Shown here piece after piece: positions 1 to 12,023 of a stretch of DNA of 64,000 nucleotides (positions within the stretch are counted from its first letter, which is position 1; every line of letters begins with the position of its first letter). The translations under genes were made by a program, and so were the position numbers. This stretch comes from Dendrocalamus latiflorus (lineage: Eukaryota > Streptophyta > Magnoliopsida > Poales > Poaceae): assembly GCA_017311315.1 (NCBI GenBank), contig CM029663.1, positions 39,134,622-39,198,621 on the forward strand. Direction: 5' to 3'. The notes below the pieces were generated by a model. It worked only from the letters and a program-made list of their open reading frames with translations, ran no database searches and was not told the DNA's origin.

Positions 1-2830
1 TCATGTAGGAGCAGTGGTCACCGAAGGTCGTCGCGGAGCTGCGGGCAATGTTGGCCACATCCCCGATCCGCCGAAGCGTCCGCGACAGATCCTCGGGCCC
101 GAAGGAGTGGGGCGGTACCTCGGCGATGAGACCTTCAAGGGAAACTTCCAGGGCCAGCATGGCATCCCACGCAGTCACCGAAGCGTCACCCAGGGTCCGG
201 TCCCGCTCCGCTAGAGATTTGGCAAGCTCGCCCCTCTCCTTCTCTAGCTCATAGATTTGCTGGAGTAGGCCATCTCGCTCCTCTGTGGCTGATGACCACG
301 CTATCGCCATGAGCGCCTCGGCGTATGACTTCGTCTTCGCGAACTGTGCCTCCAAGTCACGGATGCGATCGTCCTTGGCGAAATGTGTCCCCCTGGCTAT
401 GTGTAGGGCCTCTTTGGCGGCCCGCAATCGGTCTTCTAGCGCCCCCTTCTCGCGGGCGTGAGCAGCTTGCAACGCTTGGCCCAAGACGAGCGTCTGCGCG
501 ACAAAGGAGTCAGCGAGCTGCTACACAACTACGTATCACCACAGGATCAGATACTTACTCGCACTCCCGATACCTCCAGCGCGTCACCAAGGTGCCCCGT
601 CCCGTAGGTTGACAGCGCCTGCCGGTCAACGTTGGCGGCCGCGTCGTCTACGATCCCACGCCACGCCCTCAACACTTCCATGGGAGGAACGAAGTCCGCT
701 AGGCTCGGCGGTGCGGAGTTCACGTCGGCAGAATCGGGTGCGCCGGATACCCCTCTCAAAGGAACGCCCCCCGCGCCCTGGGGATCGCCCATCCTTGGGG
801 ATGAGCTCCGTTGCACGAAGATATGCTAGTCAGTCCTATGAGGATACTGCAAAGCTACACCAAGGTGCTGCAGGGTAACATACCTTCGGTGGCTGACGAC
901 GGACTTCGCCGGGATGTCCCCCCAGCCGTGGGTGGGTTAACAGGGGCGCCAGCCCCCACAGGCTGAGTTGGCCCTAGGGGCCGGGGAGTCCCCATATCGG
1001 GGCCTAGTGCCGGCAACCTCCGCCCCCTGGCTGCAGCCGCCTGCGAGGGGGCCGAAGAGACGCCGTGTGCGGGAGCTTCGGCGTTGAAGTCGGAATCCCA
1101 CAAACTCCCAGCACGGCTCGCCACGGCAAACCCTCTCGAAGTCCGATAAGAGGGCGACTGTAGGTGTGGCCGCTTCGCCCTAGGAAGAGAAGGCGAGGGC
1201 CCCGCCTCGGTAGCCGCCGCAAAAGGCTCTATGGTAGCAACACTCGCGTGCGGGGGCCCCACGCTAAGAACATCCACGGGAGGCACCTCCGTCTCAGCCG
1301 CCACGGTTGGTGGAGACCTCGCTCCACCAGCCTCCGTGAGGGGCAGCTCCGACACTGTCGCCGTCGCAGGCGACGACTTCAGCCGGCGCCGCCAGCAGAC
1401 GGGGGCCCCACCACCTCAGCTGTCATGGGCGACGAGGTCTCCCCCTCCTACACACCCATGGCGCAACCTCGACCCCCGCCACAACCCGAAGACCTTTCGC
1501 CCCCGTCATCTGCGCCCGTCTCCAGGTCTGAATCGGCGTACTTCGCCGAATCAGATTCAGCGCTGGCTGCAGCGGTGGGGCAACATCGGCCGCCGTGCTG
1601 GGCGCGGCTGCAGTAGCCCGAGTCCTCCCGCGGGGCGGTGCCTTCTTTCCTTGGGTGCTGTCATCTGGTTGTCGCGGTTGGCTCGGGGCCGGAGGGGCGC
1701 ACTCCGGCACGCGAACGCCCAGGGCCTCACACACGTGGTTTATCTGCCCTAGCCCCGCCTCCACGGTCGCAGCCATGCGCTACTTGTGCTTCCTGGCTGT
1801 ATACGGACCGAGGAACATGTTCATCGCGCGTTCCGCGTCTCTCAAGCGCATTCCTAGGCAAGACAAGCATGGTCAAACGCGATGCAGCGAGCATGAATGT
1901 AAAGGAGGACATGGCCGAAGCTTACGAAGTCTGGGGGCGCGGGTAGCGAGCAAACGGAAGGGCGAACGTTGTCATCCCGGAGTTTCCCGGCGGGGAGGCG
2001 CCACTCATGAGCGAGCAGCGCCACTCATGAGCGAGCGGTGCCGCACCATACATGGCGTACTCTTCGGCGAGGTCGCGCATGTTGAAGCGAGCGGTGACAC
2101 CCACGAGTCTTCGCGCCCTTCGCCTGTCCTCGAGGTTGAGCGTTATACTGGGCATGGTGTTGAACGCCATCGGCTGGCCCGTACACTCGAGGCCGCTACC
2201 GCTCTCCACACGGTGGTAGAACCACTGTCTTGTCCAGTTAGGCTCCCACTTCGCTTAAGTGGAGTTCGCGGGGAAGAGCTTCCCGCACGATGACCGCAGT
2301 ATGAAGTTGACGCTGCCAAAGTTCGACAGCGTCTTGTCCTTCTGCTCTTTCGGCTGGCACCGTGCATTGTGCAGATAGGCGAACATCGAGGCGCTGGGCC
2401 AGCATGCCTTCGAGTGCAAGGCCCAGCTGTACACGGTAAGGCGAGCCAGCGTGTTCGGGGTCAGTTGCGCCAGCTCCAGCCTGAAGGTTTGCAGCACATC
2501 GCCAATGACCATCGCCGCCAGGATGCGAAGCCCAGCTTCGAAGTACGCGATGAAAACAATCACCTCCGACTCCTCCGGATGCGGCTCCGCCTCGTCCACG
2601 GCGGGCAGCCGCACCGCCTGGCGACCCGACAGCTTCCCTTCATGCAGCAGGGCACGGATCGTCTCCTCCGTTACGAGCGTTGGACCCAAGGCACTGGAGT
2701 AAGGGCCCTCCTTCCTCTCCGTCGCCACCCACCATTTGTCTGCCACCGCCGCGTCGCGCCCCTCGAGCCATACTCCACCTCAAGCGGCGAGGACCGCCGG
2801 CGGATGGGGTACTTCCCGACCGTTTGAGCA
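1..2830 (-). pseudogene. Transposase_28-like ('putative gypsy-type transposon') ORF, broken, runs off the left edge
   Basis: I recognise the N-terminal half (about 2746-1922) as the PF04195/Transposase_28 type found with grass gypsy elements. Cues are an EETIRALL segment, then VIVFIAYFEAGLR, LTPNTLARL and, further on, WFYHRVESGSG. The frame from 2746 to 1922 is continuous except for one TAA at 2257-2255. The start is damaged: the most N-terminal residues lie in another frame (from about 2850). Downstream come low-complexity Pro/Ala-rich segments (1776-1423, 1355-855, 816-559), then a charged coiled-coil-like stretch from 493 to 1 (for example LEKERGELAKSLAERDR). A GTAAGT donor at 558 and an AG acceptor at 494 would give a 65-nt intron, and a second donor-like GTATGT lies near 890. 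Biochemical function of this family is unknown to me. A 22-bp direct duplication lies near 2005-2045. From memory, such ORFs occur antisense in Tat-type gypsy elements, which would fit the plus-strand LTR to its right. Confidence 0.6.
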
Positions 2831-3190
2831 TGCTCGCCGCCAGGCGCCATCGCTATCTGGGAGCTAGACGATGAGGAAAGGAAATGCGATGGCAAGGAAA
2901 CCAAAGAAGTAGGAAATGAGACGGGTGATCAGAAAGCGCGTGGAGGAGGCACAGAAGCAGTGCCATGGGGGTATTTAAAGAACCCTCGTCTCCCATGCCG
3001 CGGGTGAGCGTAACCAGCGGACGACGAACCGCTTGCCTCCCCACGACAGAAGCCGAACCATCGTGACCGAAGCCGAAGCATCGCGACTGCCCACGCGTGT
3101 CGGTCATAACTGCGGTCGTACAACGATCTGTCCGCGCACGATGCGCCAACAGCACCCCGTCGCGTGCCTTAGCATGACTCTTTGCTATGC
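2831..3190 (-). promoter_or_regulatory. Upstream region of the Transposase_28-like ORF
   Basis: No gene seen. On the minus strand a TATA-like TTTAAATA lies at 2979-2972, about 130 bp upstream of the damaged N-terminus, within GC-rich sequence. Composition changes sharply near 3190 to AT-rich sequence. That may be an element junction or simply the boundary between the antisense ORF and the 3' untranslated part of the host element. Confidence 0.3.
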
Positions 3191-3514
3191 TCATTCTTGA
3201 TGTTATACCTAGTTCCGATGCCTTACAATTTTGGTTGGATTCATGTGATCACTTGAGTGTATTTCGACACTTGTGTGTAACTTGATTTGGTCGAATGCTA
3301 TAGTTATCACTTTGGCATATTTGCTTAAATATTCATTCTCATATTGGATGGTCCTCAAAACTCGAGTTACATGATCTCATTTTACATTGTTATATGCCTC
3401 TTGAGTTATTGCGTGCATTTAGCTAGCCTTTTACCCCATAATGATTTATTGTCCGGGTTCGATAATATCATGCCATTTACTTGAGGACAAGTAAACGTTT
3501 AAAGCTTGGGGGTA
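3191..3514 (+). other. 3' untranslated part and polypurine tract of a Ty3/gypsy element
   Basis: AT-rich non-coding sequence ending in a motif typical of the 3' end of plant gypsy elements: TTGAGGACAAGTAAACG, then a purine tract AGCTTGGGGG at 3503-3512, directly followed by a probable LTR start (TGACATGCG at 3515). The wording resembles Athila/Tat-type 3' ends. No ORF is seen here. The element would be on the plus strand, opposite to the ORF at 1-2830. Confidence 0.5.
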
Positions 3515-5640
3515 TGACATGCGTCATATTTACATATATTTACTTGTCATTTTACCCTCATTTTTTCGCATTTTGGGACCATTTATCATCATTTACACGT
3601 TTTTCTATATTTAATTGCTCGAAATGGACCATTTTACATTTTTCTGTATTTTTCTGCAGGCCGGCGCGATCGAGGCGCATAAACGACAAATCTGGACCTT
3701 CGGGCTCCTCCGTGCAGAAGTACGCGTCGTCACGGATGCGTAGGTTCAAACCGCGCTGAAATCGGACTCCGGAAGGGCTAGAACAGAAGAAAACACCATT
3801 CGGGAGGGACCTGTTTGCAAACCCTAGAAACCGCGAGGGCAAAATTGCAAAACACCCATCCCCATCCTCAAAACCACGCCGCCGCCTGTGGGAGAACCTA
3901 AGCCCGGTTTCTACTATTCCTTCATCCCCTTGCTTCTCCTCCCCCTTCCCCATTCTTCTCCACTGTCGGAGCCGGCGCGAGCCGGGCCTTACCTCGCCGG
4001 CACGCCACCAGCTCGCCCCCCTCACTCACCTCTCCTCCCGCCGATCTACTTCCTCATCTCGGCCACCTCTCTCTCCTCCCTCTCAACTTCCTTCGGCCTC
4101 TCTCTCCTCCACATCCGCCGCCCTGCTCCTCTCGGTGCGCCCCCTAGCTCTTCCTCTCCCCCCTTTTCTCTTCCCTACCGGCGCTGGCGAGGGCCGCGCC
4201 ATACTCGCCAGCGGCCACCCGCACCACACCCCCACCTCTCCTCCTTCTCCACACCCGGCCACCACTTCTCCTGTCTCCACCACGCAGTCCACATCCCCGC
4301 CGTCTTGCTCTCCCTTCGCCACCTCTCGCCGCTCCCGACCGCCCCTCCGGCTGCTTCCACAAGGCGCCGCCCTCACCGCCTCCACTTGCTCCTTCCGTGC
4401 CCCCCCCCCCGCTGCTCCTCCATCCGAGCCGCCGCCCCTTCTACACCGCTACCAATCGCCGCCATCCTCACCCCTTCGCTCTTCGGCTACCACCGGCGTC
4501 GGCATCTTCTCCATCTTCACATCCGACCGCGGTCTACTTCCTCTTCACCAACACTGGTGAGCGCCGATTTCTTCTTCGACCGCCACTGCTTCGCCGGCTC
4601 CCTCTGTGACCTCTGCACAACGCGGCGCCATCTTCCTCTTCACCGCCAGCGTCTACACCGACAGCCTCCCCTCTGCTTCCCCTGCTACTTTTTCTTTGGT
4701 TATCTCTATTTCCTCTCCCATTTTCTAATTGCTAGTCTCAAGTATTGTTTCACTGAATTGGTATTAAGGTCCTGTTAATTGATGCTTTATGATCTATGCT
4801 TGTTATTTTGAGATTGTGCTATGTGGGTGTGATGGTTGATTGTGGATGCTGAACTATTGCACTGTGGAACATTTTCTTAGATTTGTGATGTATGCATGAG
4901 ATCATTGGGGATGATATTGCTGCCCTGTTCTGTAATTGTTATATATGCTCATGTGATTTCGCCATGTGTGCAATGTGTCCTGTTAGTAGTAATTTTAGTA
5001 TGTAATCTATGTTGGCCAGTGAGTATTCTGTGATTTCTGTTGTGTTGTGTTAGCTGTTCGTAGTATCATTCTGTCAGTTGTCCTGTTAAGTCAATTGTTT
5101 TGTGCCGCAGTGCTGTTTAAGTTGTGCGAATTAGCTAGCCGGTCGATCGTCTCCCTTCCCCGTGCTGTCTCAACCTCCCTTTGCTTCTGAATCCTCCCTC
5201 TTTGCTTTTCTCAGCGGTCGATTGATAGTTAAGCCGTGCATGTGTTCGTAGTTCTGTGTTTGTCGTGTGCCGTCGTCGTCTAGTTAGCTGTCGATCGTTT
5301 TCCCTCTCATTCCCTTTCAACCCACCTAGTGCTTCTAAACCCTCCCTCAGTGCTTCTCGACTACCTCTTTCTTTCTTGCGGTTGATAGTTATTTAGGTCG
5401 TCAGTCGGTAGATGTTTTGTTCGTTCGTTTGGTAGTCGTGTTCAGTCGTTTAGTCGTCGTGTCATTCGTGCATCGTTCGTCTAGTCTTTCATCGTTTTGT
5501 TCGTTCGGTCGTACGACGTCTATTTGTACGGTCGTTCATCCCGTCGTCGTTGGTTCGTTTGTTTAGTTAGTTCGTTCATTCGATTGCTTCAATAGTTGTT
5601 GTAGTTTAGATTCTCCCCCATTTCGATTGAACCTAGCTTT
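3515..5640 (+). repeat. Probable LTR (3' LTR) of the gypsy element; right end not defined
   Basis: Starts TGACATG right after the purine tract. It holds an AT-rich promoter-like part (3515-3660), a pyrimidine- and C-rich part (3890-4700) and a T/G-rich part with low-complexity GTCGTT/TTCG runs (about 5400-5590). This AT / C-rich / T-rich order is common in long grass LTRs. I find neither a primer-binding site nor a clear CA end, so the right boundary is a guess. ORFs here (up to 296 aa) are Pro/Ser/His-rich products of C-rich DNA and are not called as genes. Confidence 0.4.
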
Positions 5641-6463
5641 AGCTGAGCACCGGGGCCGGGACATGGGTCTGAGCACCGGTATATATATATATACTCGCTG
5701 CGCCCCGGAGCCGGCAGGAACCTCAACCGGCGGCCGTACATCAGAAGCGCAACCGGCGGAAGCCCAGCGGCTCGACCGCCCATGATCGGGAAGCGCAACC
5801 GCTAGCAACTGCGCACGCTAGTAGGTGGGCAGACGGCGCACGACGCGCCCATGGCACCCTGCCACGTGTCCCGCCCTTCTAGGGAAGGGGCGAACGGCCG
5901 CGGTCGTGTGACCACTGACAGCCCATGAAGCGCCAATCATGGCCCACCGCGTGTACACCCTGAGTGGAAAAGCATGTACGGCTGCGGCAGCCTGCTTCTG
6001 TCATCCCAGGGGTCGGCGCGATTCCAGGAGCCATTAAAGCGCACTACCGGACCGCAGAGCCATAACCACGACGCACCGACTTCGGCAGCCTAAGACGGGC
6101 GAGTCTCCGTTTTAGCGGGGAAACCCCGCCACCCACCTCGGCTCGATCCCATGTCCCGGCCCCGTCAGTAAGACTCCGGCGTCGCACCCGGCCCCACCTT
6201 CGCAGGGAAGTACCTCGCTTCGGCACCGTAGGACATCCTGGGCGCAGCAGGAGGTGTAGGCGAGCGAATCGGAGTCCACGCGACAACGTCACAGCCCAAG
6301 TCGGCTGAGATCTAGCTGCTTGGGCTCCCCGTAGTTCGGGAACGCGAAGGCAGGAGTCCAACCGACGAGAAGAAAGCTCAACGGGCGGAGGAGCGTCGCA
6401 AGCGTCGTATGGCCACGACGCTTCAAGCCCTGTGCCACGCCAAGCATATTTTGCCATTGGCAT
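5641..6463. other. Unassigned repeat segment, continues at 7380
   Basis: GC-rich segment without a recognisable gene. It contains a (TA)n run near 5681-5696 and a perfect 16-bp inverted repeat (GGGGCCGGGACATGGG at 5652-5667, complement at 6148-6163). It was continuous with the DNA at 7385-7740 before a CRM LTR inserted, as shown by the GGCAT duplication at 6459-6463 and 7380-7384. It probably belongs to the internal region of the element whose LTR is at 7741-7991, but that is inference. Confidence 0.4.
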
Positions 6464-7379
6464 TGATAGGAACGGGGTCCCGATCTTCCAACAGGTTCTG
6501 GATATGTTCGATTTGGTGGAGGCGCGACACAAATCGATCCGGCTTCCGAACGGCACGTTCCGAACCCCGCAATCGCAGCACCACGTCTCCTCAGGTTATC
6601 AACCGTGTGCGGCCCGGTTGACCTTGCCAAGAAGGCTAATCCTCGCCTGCGAATCGAAGAACACAAGCAAGAACAAGGAAGAACACAACTGAATTGCGGA
6701 TGTATTGATGTAGCACTCGAAGTTGGGGTCTCACAAACCGATGAACGGCGAAACTGTTCAAAGACAGAATTAATCTAAGCAAAACCCAACCCTAATGGTG
6801 GGGGTGGCAGCTGGATATAAAGGAGTGAGGGGCGTGCAAACCCCTGGATGCGCCCTAATGGGCTCCAACACGATACAAAGCCGAACGGCCCAAAATACGG
6901 TGATGCAACACCCTGACAGATTCTGAATGCCCACTTGTTTCGATGATTCCTGTTTACTCAGAAATAATTTTGACATGGAACCAGATCCACTGGAAAGCTT
7001 ATCTTCTTAGCTTTCCATACATATGTAGAACGTCTAAAACGGAGTCCAGATACGATCTGGGCGTCCGTTTTAGTGCAGCCTGGTCCTGGACTCCGAATTG
7101 GATTCGAAGTCGGCTTGAGTTGGGTCTCCAACATGATTCGACCGCCCTTGCTGGACTTGTGCGTTTTGTAGTCCTTCTCCAAGTAATTCCAGGTCCTCTC
7201 CATGGTTTCTAATCATAATTAAATCATTATTTAGCAATCGATTCTCAAATGAACAAAAAGAAGTACTTACGAACGAGCTCACCTGTAAATTCAATTGTCG
7301 GGCGCGAGCTCTAGTGATTGGTTCTTGAATGTCAAGTGGAGGAGTGTTGTGTGTATCCGGAGAAGTGATGTCCTCATCG
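6464..7379 (-). repeat. Solo LTR of a CRM-type Ty3/gypsy element
   Basis: A 916-bp LTR with ends TGAT.../...ATCA type (one end mutated to CGATGAGG on the minus strand), flanked on both sides by the 5-bp duplication GGCAT (6459-6463, 7380-7384). No internal region or primer-binding site is attached, so it is a solo LTR. Its first ~250 bp read as the C-terminal tail of CRM-type polyprotein (EPITRARARQLNLQ near 7300). This shows that pol coding sequence extends into the LTR in this family. A TATA-like motif lies on the minus strand near 6820. Confidence 0.8.
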
Positions 7380-7740
7380 GGCATTGCCACAAGAAGGAAC
7401 ATTGCAGCACGAGGCCTCGCAAGGCAGTCCGACAGTCATTTATCATTGAGGGCGCTTGATGTCGAAGTCCGCTGTCACTTGGCGCCCACACGACGACTTA
7501 GGGGCTCGCTTCGCCTGCCCCTGCTGACGCATCTGACTCTGCCAACACCTCCGGTTCAAGCTCGATCCCATTACTTCGCCAACCTGCCCTGCATCATATC
7601 TTAGCGGCGGGGCAAACACTACACCAGGCAATAAGGCTCCGCCGAACGTTGGGAAAGTTCACAGGCCGCAGAGACGGAGGGGGCCAAAGGGCTCGGCAAC
7701 ATGGCTTCACCCCATGAAGTCCTTCACCATGAGAGGCTCC
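7380..7740. other. Continuation of the unassigned segment interrupted by the CRM solo LTR
   Basis: Begins with the second copy of the GGCAT target-site duplication. No convincing protein is seen in any frame. It ends at the TGTTGTAGG LTR start, so it is plausibly the 3' internal part of that element. Confidence 0.35.
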
Positions 7741-7991
7741 TGTTGTAGGGGTGGCCCCCACCTAAGCCCAGCAGGCCTGTTAGAGGATTATAAGGCCCAG
7801 AATGGGACATGTGTAATGGCGTAAGTGCCCCTAAGGGGAATACTCAGATGTAAGGGTATAATTGTAAACGCACCCCCTATATGGATATATATATACAACA
7901 CAGGCCATGGGGAGAACCCTAAGCCATTGCTCACCTAACTCTCCACTACCATACTCTCTCTCTCTCTCTCTCTCTCTCTGTAACCACAACA
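7741..7991 (+). repeat. Short LTR with TGTTGT...ACAACA ends
   Basis: A 251-bp sequence beginning TGTTGTAGGGGTGG and ending ACCACAACA. It is related to the LTR fragment at 41682 and more distantly to the LTRs at 24532-24828 and 34828-35118. It carries a (CT)13 microsatellite at 7954-7979 and TATATATATA near 7886. It abuts the satellite at 7992. No TSD is visible (flanks GCTCC and TACAC), consistent with a 3' LTR whose 5' half lies elsewhere, or with a rearranged edge. Confidence 0.6.
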
Positions 7992-8003
7992 TACACCTTA
8001 GGT

Positions 8004-10328
8004 CATTTTGGCATGCATTTTGAATACTTCCGAGCTGGTGTGACAGTTTCCTCCATGACCTGTTCCATCCAAAACTACAAACTCTGTTCGTACAAAATTG
8101 AGGCACGAAATGAACAGAGTGCCAAACACCCTGAATGGGTTCTTATGCGCCCTGACGCATTTCAGCATGCATTTCAAATCTATCTGAGTTGGTGTTAAAC
8201 TTTCCTCGACGAGGGGTTCTATTCGGATGTACAAACTACATGAATGCAAAAATCTTGGCACGCAATGAAACTGAGCGCCAACACCTGGAATGATGTTCAT
8301 ATGTGTCCTAGCTCATTTTGACATGTATTACGAATCCATCCATGTCGGTGTGAAACTTTCCTCCATGACGGGCTCCATTGGGCAAATCAAACTATAGGCG
8401 CACAAAATCTAGGCACGTACTTAAATTGTGTACCAAACACGACGGATGCAGTTTATATGTGTCCTATCTCATTTTGGTATGTATTTCAGATCCGTTCAAG
8501 TCGGTGTGAAACTTTTCACCACGATGGATTCCAGCTGAAACTACAAACTCCATTTGTACGTAATAGAGACACGAAATGAAACTGAGTACCAAATACCCCG
8601 AATGGAGTTCACATGCACCCTAGCTCACTTTGGCATGCATTTTGAATCCGTCTGAGTCAGTATGAAACTTTGCTCTAAGATTGGTTTCAATTGAAACTAC
8701 AAACTCTATTCACACGAAATTGAGGACGAAATGAAACTAAGTGTCAAACACCGTGATAGAGTTCATTTGCATCCTAGCTCAGTTCACCATGCATTTCGAA
8801 TCCATCTGAGTTGGTGTGAAATGTCCTCGACGACGAGTTCCAATTGAAACTGCAAACTGCATTCATACCAAATTGAGGCAATAAATGAAATTGTAGGCCG
8901 AACACCCCGATTGAAGTTATATGCGCCCTAACTAATTTTGGATTGCATTTGGAATCCATCCGAGTGGGTGTGAAACTTTCCTCCACAACGGGTTGTAACT
9001 GAAACAACAAACTCCATGCACACAAATCGTGGCATATAATGAAACTGGTTGTGAAACACCTCGAATGGGGTTCATATGCACCCTACATCATTTTGGCATG
9101 CATTTTGAATCTGTCTGAGTTGGTGTGAAACTCTCCTCAACGACGGGTTCCAACTGTTACTACAGTGCCATTCATACAAAATGAATGCGTGAAAAGATAC
9201 TAAGTGAAAGACACCTCGAATGGAACTCATATACACCCTAGCTCATTTTGGCATGCATTTCGATTTCATCCGAGTCGGTATGACACTTCCCTCTATGACG
9301 AGTTCCATCTGAAACTTCAAACTCTGTTCATACGAAATCAAGTCACGAAATGAAACTGAGTGCCAACACCTTGAATGGAATTCATATGCACCCTAGCACA
9401 CTTCAACATTTATTTTGAATCCGTCTAGGTCGGTGTGAAAGTTTCCTCCACGACAGGTTCTAATTGGAAGTAGAAACTCCATTCATAGAAAATCAAGGCA
9501 CGAAACAAAACTAAGTGTCAAACACCCTGAATGGAGTTTAGATGCGATGTAGCTCATTTCGGCATGCATTTCGAATCCGTCCAACTTGGTGTGAAACTTT
9601 ACTCAATGACGGGTACCAATTGATAGTACAAACTCTGTGAGCACAAAATCAATGAACGAAATGAAACTGACTGCCAATACCTCGGATGGAGCTCATATAC
9701 GCCTTAGCTCATTTTGGCATGCATTTCAAATCCGTCCGAGTCAGTGTGACACTTTCCTCGACGATGGGTTCCATCTAAAACTACAAACTCCATACGTACG
9801 AAATCAAGGCATGAAATGAAACTGAGTGCCAAACACCCCAATGGAGTTCACATGCACCCTAGCCCATTTTGACATGCAATTCGAATCCGTTTGAGTCCGT
9901 GTGAAACTTTGTCAATGACAGGGTCCACTGGGCAATACAAACTCCATGCACAGAAAATCGAGCAACGTAATGAAACAGCGTGCCAACATCCCGAATGGAA
10001 TTCATATATGCCCTAGCTCATTTTAGCTTGCATCATGAATCCGTCTGAGTCAGTGTAAAACTTCTTTCCACGATGGGTTCCATCTAAACTACAAACACAA
10101 TTCGTATGAAATCTCGGCACAAAATGAAATTGAGTTCCAAACACTATGAATGGAGTTCATCTATGCCCTATCATATTTTGGCATGTATATCGAATCTATC
10201 AGGGTTGATGTGAAACTTTCCTCGATGACGGGTTTCATTGGGTAGTACAAAGTCCATGAGCACAAATCGATGAATGGAATGAAACTGAGTGCCAAACCCC
10301 TTGAATGTAGTTCATGTGCACCTTAGGC
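8004..10328. repeat. Higher-order repeat unit 1 (15 monomers, 2,325 bp)
   Basis: Specific monomer variants recur exactly 2,325 bp (15 x 155) apart. For example, the variant with ACATGTATTACGAATCC at about 8321 returns at about 10646, and the anchors at 8004 and 10329 correspond. Copies of the same position match far better than neighbouring monomers do. Confidence 0.85.
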
Positions 10329-11832
10329 CATTTTGGCATGCATTTTGAATACGTCCAAGCTGGTGTGACAGTTTCCTCCATAACCTGTTCCATCCGAAAC
10401 TACAACTCCGTTTGTACAAATTGAGGCACGAAATGAACAGAGTGCCAAACACCCTGAATGGGTTCTTATGCGCCCAGACGCATTTCAGCATGCATTTCAA
10501 ATCTATCCGAGTTGGTGTTAAACTTTCCTCGACGAGGGGTTCTGTTAGGATGTACAAACTACATGAATGCAAAAAATCTTGGCACGCAATGAAACTGAGA
10601 GCCAACACCTCGAATGGTGTTCATATGTGTCCTATCTCATTTTGACATGTATTACGAATCCATCCATGTCGGTGTGAAACTTTCCTCCACGACGGGCTCC
10701 ATTGGGCAAATCAAACTACAGTCGCACAAAATCTAGGCACGTACTGAAATTGTGTACCAAACACCACGGATGGAGTTTATATGTGTCCTATCTCATTTTG
10801 GTATGTATTTCAGATCCGTTCGAGTCGGTGTGAAAGTTTCCACCACGATGGATTCTAGCTGAAACTACAAACTCTATTTGTATGAAATAGAGACACGAAA
10901 TGAAACTAAGTACCAAATACCCCGAATGGAGTTCACATGCACCGCACCCTAACTCACTTTGGCATGCATTTTAAATCTGTTTGAGTCAGTATGAAACTTT
11001 GCTCTAAGATTGGTTTCAATTGAAACTACAAACTCTATTCACACGAAATCGAGGCATGAAATGAATCTAAGTGCCAAACACCGCAATAGAGTTCATATGC
11101 ATCCTAGCTCAGTTCACCACGCATTTCAAATCCGTCTGAGTCGGTGTGAAATGTCCTTGACGACGAGCTCCAATAGAAACTGCAAACTGCATTCATACCA
11201 AATTGAGGCAAGAAATGAAACTGTAGGCCGAACACCCGATTGAAGTTCATATGCGCCCTAACTAATTTTGGGTTCCATCTAAAACTACAAACTCCATACG
11301 TACGAAATCAAGGCATGAAATGAAACTAAGTGCCAAACACCCCAATGGAGTTCACATGCACCCTAGCCCATTTTGACATGCAATTCGAATCTGTTTGAGT
11401 CCATGTGAAACTTTGTCAATGACAGGATCCACTGGGCAATACAAACTCCATGCACAGAAAATCGAGTAACGTAATGAAACAGCATGCCAACATCCTGAAT
11501 GGAATTCATATGTGCCCTAGCTCATCTTAGCTTGCATCTTGAATCCGTCCGAGTCGGTGTAAAACTTCTTTCCACGATGGGTTCCACCTAAGCTACAAAC
11601 ACAATTCGTATGAAATCTCGGCACAAAATGAAATTGAGTTACAAACACTACGAATGGAGTTCATATATGCTCTATCATATTTTGGCATGTATATCGAATC
11701 TGTCAGGGTTGATGTGAAACTTTTCTCGATGACGGGTTTCATTGGGTAGTACAAACTCCATGAGCGTAAATCGATGAACGGAATGAAACTGAGTACCAAA
11801 CACCTTGAATGGAGTTCATGTACACCTTAGGT
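10329..11832. repeat. Higher-order repeat unit 2 with internal deletion; unit 3 begins at 11833
   Basis: Same monomer order as unit 1, but only 1,504 bp long. At about 11270 it jumps from the monomer equivalent to 8940 to the one equivalent to about 9767, removing roughly 820 bp (5.3 monomers, off register). Unit 3 starts at 11833 and is cut at 12023 by an LTR fragment. Confidence 0.85.
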
Positions 11833-12023
11833 CATTTTGGCATGCATTTTGAATACGTCCGAGCTAGTGTGACAGTTTCCTCCATGACCTGTTCCATCTG
11901 AAACTACAAACTCCGTTCGTACAAAATTGAGGCACGAAATGAACAGAGTGCCAAACACCCTGAATGGGTTCTTATGCGCCCTGACGCATTTCAACATGCA
12001 TTTCAAATCTATCTGAGTTAGTG

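Larger units (their letters stand above)
7992..12023. repeat. Tandem satellite, ~155-bp monomer, about 26 monomers
   Basis: Spacing of the recurring motif CATTTTGGCATGCAT was measured at 8004, 8158, 8314, 8470, 8626, 8780, 8934, 9089, 9244, 9399, 9555, 9710, 9865, 10019, 10174 and 10329, giving steps of 154-156 bp. Monomers share GGTGTGAAACTTTCC, GGGTTCCA, ACTACAAACTCCAT and GAGTGCCAAACACC blocks but differ clearly from one another. The unit length is that of many grass centromere satellites (rice CentO 155, maize CentC 156), yet I do not recognise the sequence as either. Small ORFs within are not genes. Confidence 0.95.

Noticed and set aside
3888..4778. 296-aa ORF in the probable gypsy LTR
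   Set aside because: Translation of a pyrimidine-rich leader; no domain and no plausible promoter placement.
7992..12023. Identification of the satellite as rice CentO or maize CentC
   Set aside because: Monomer length agrees, but the sequence does not match what I recall of either, so no family name is given.
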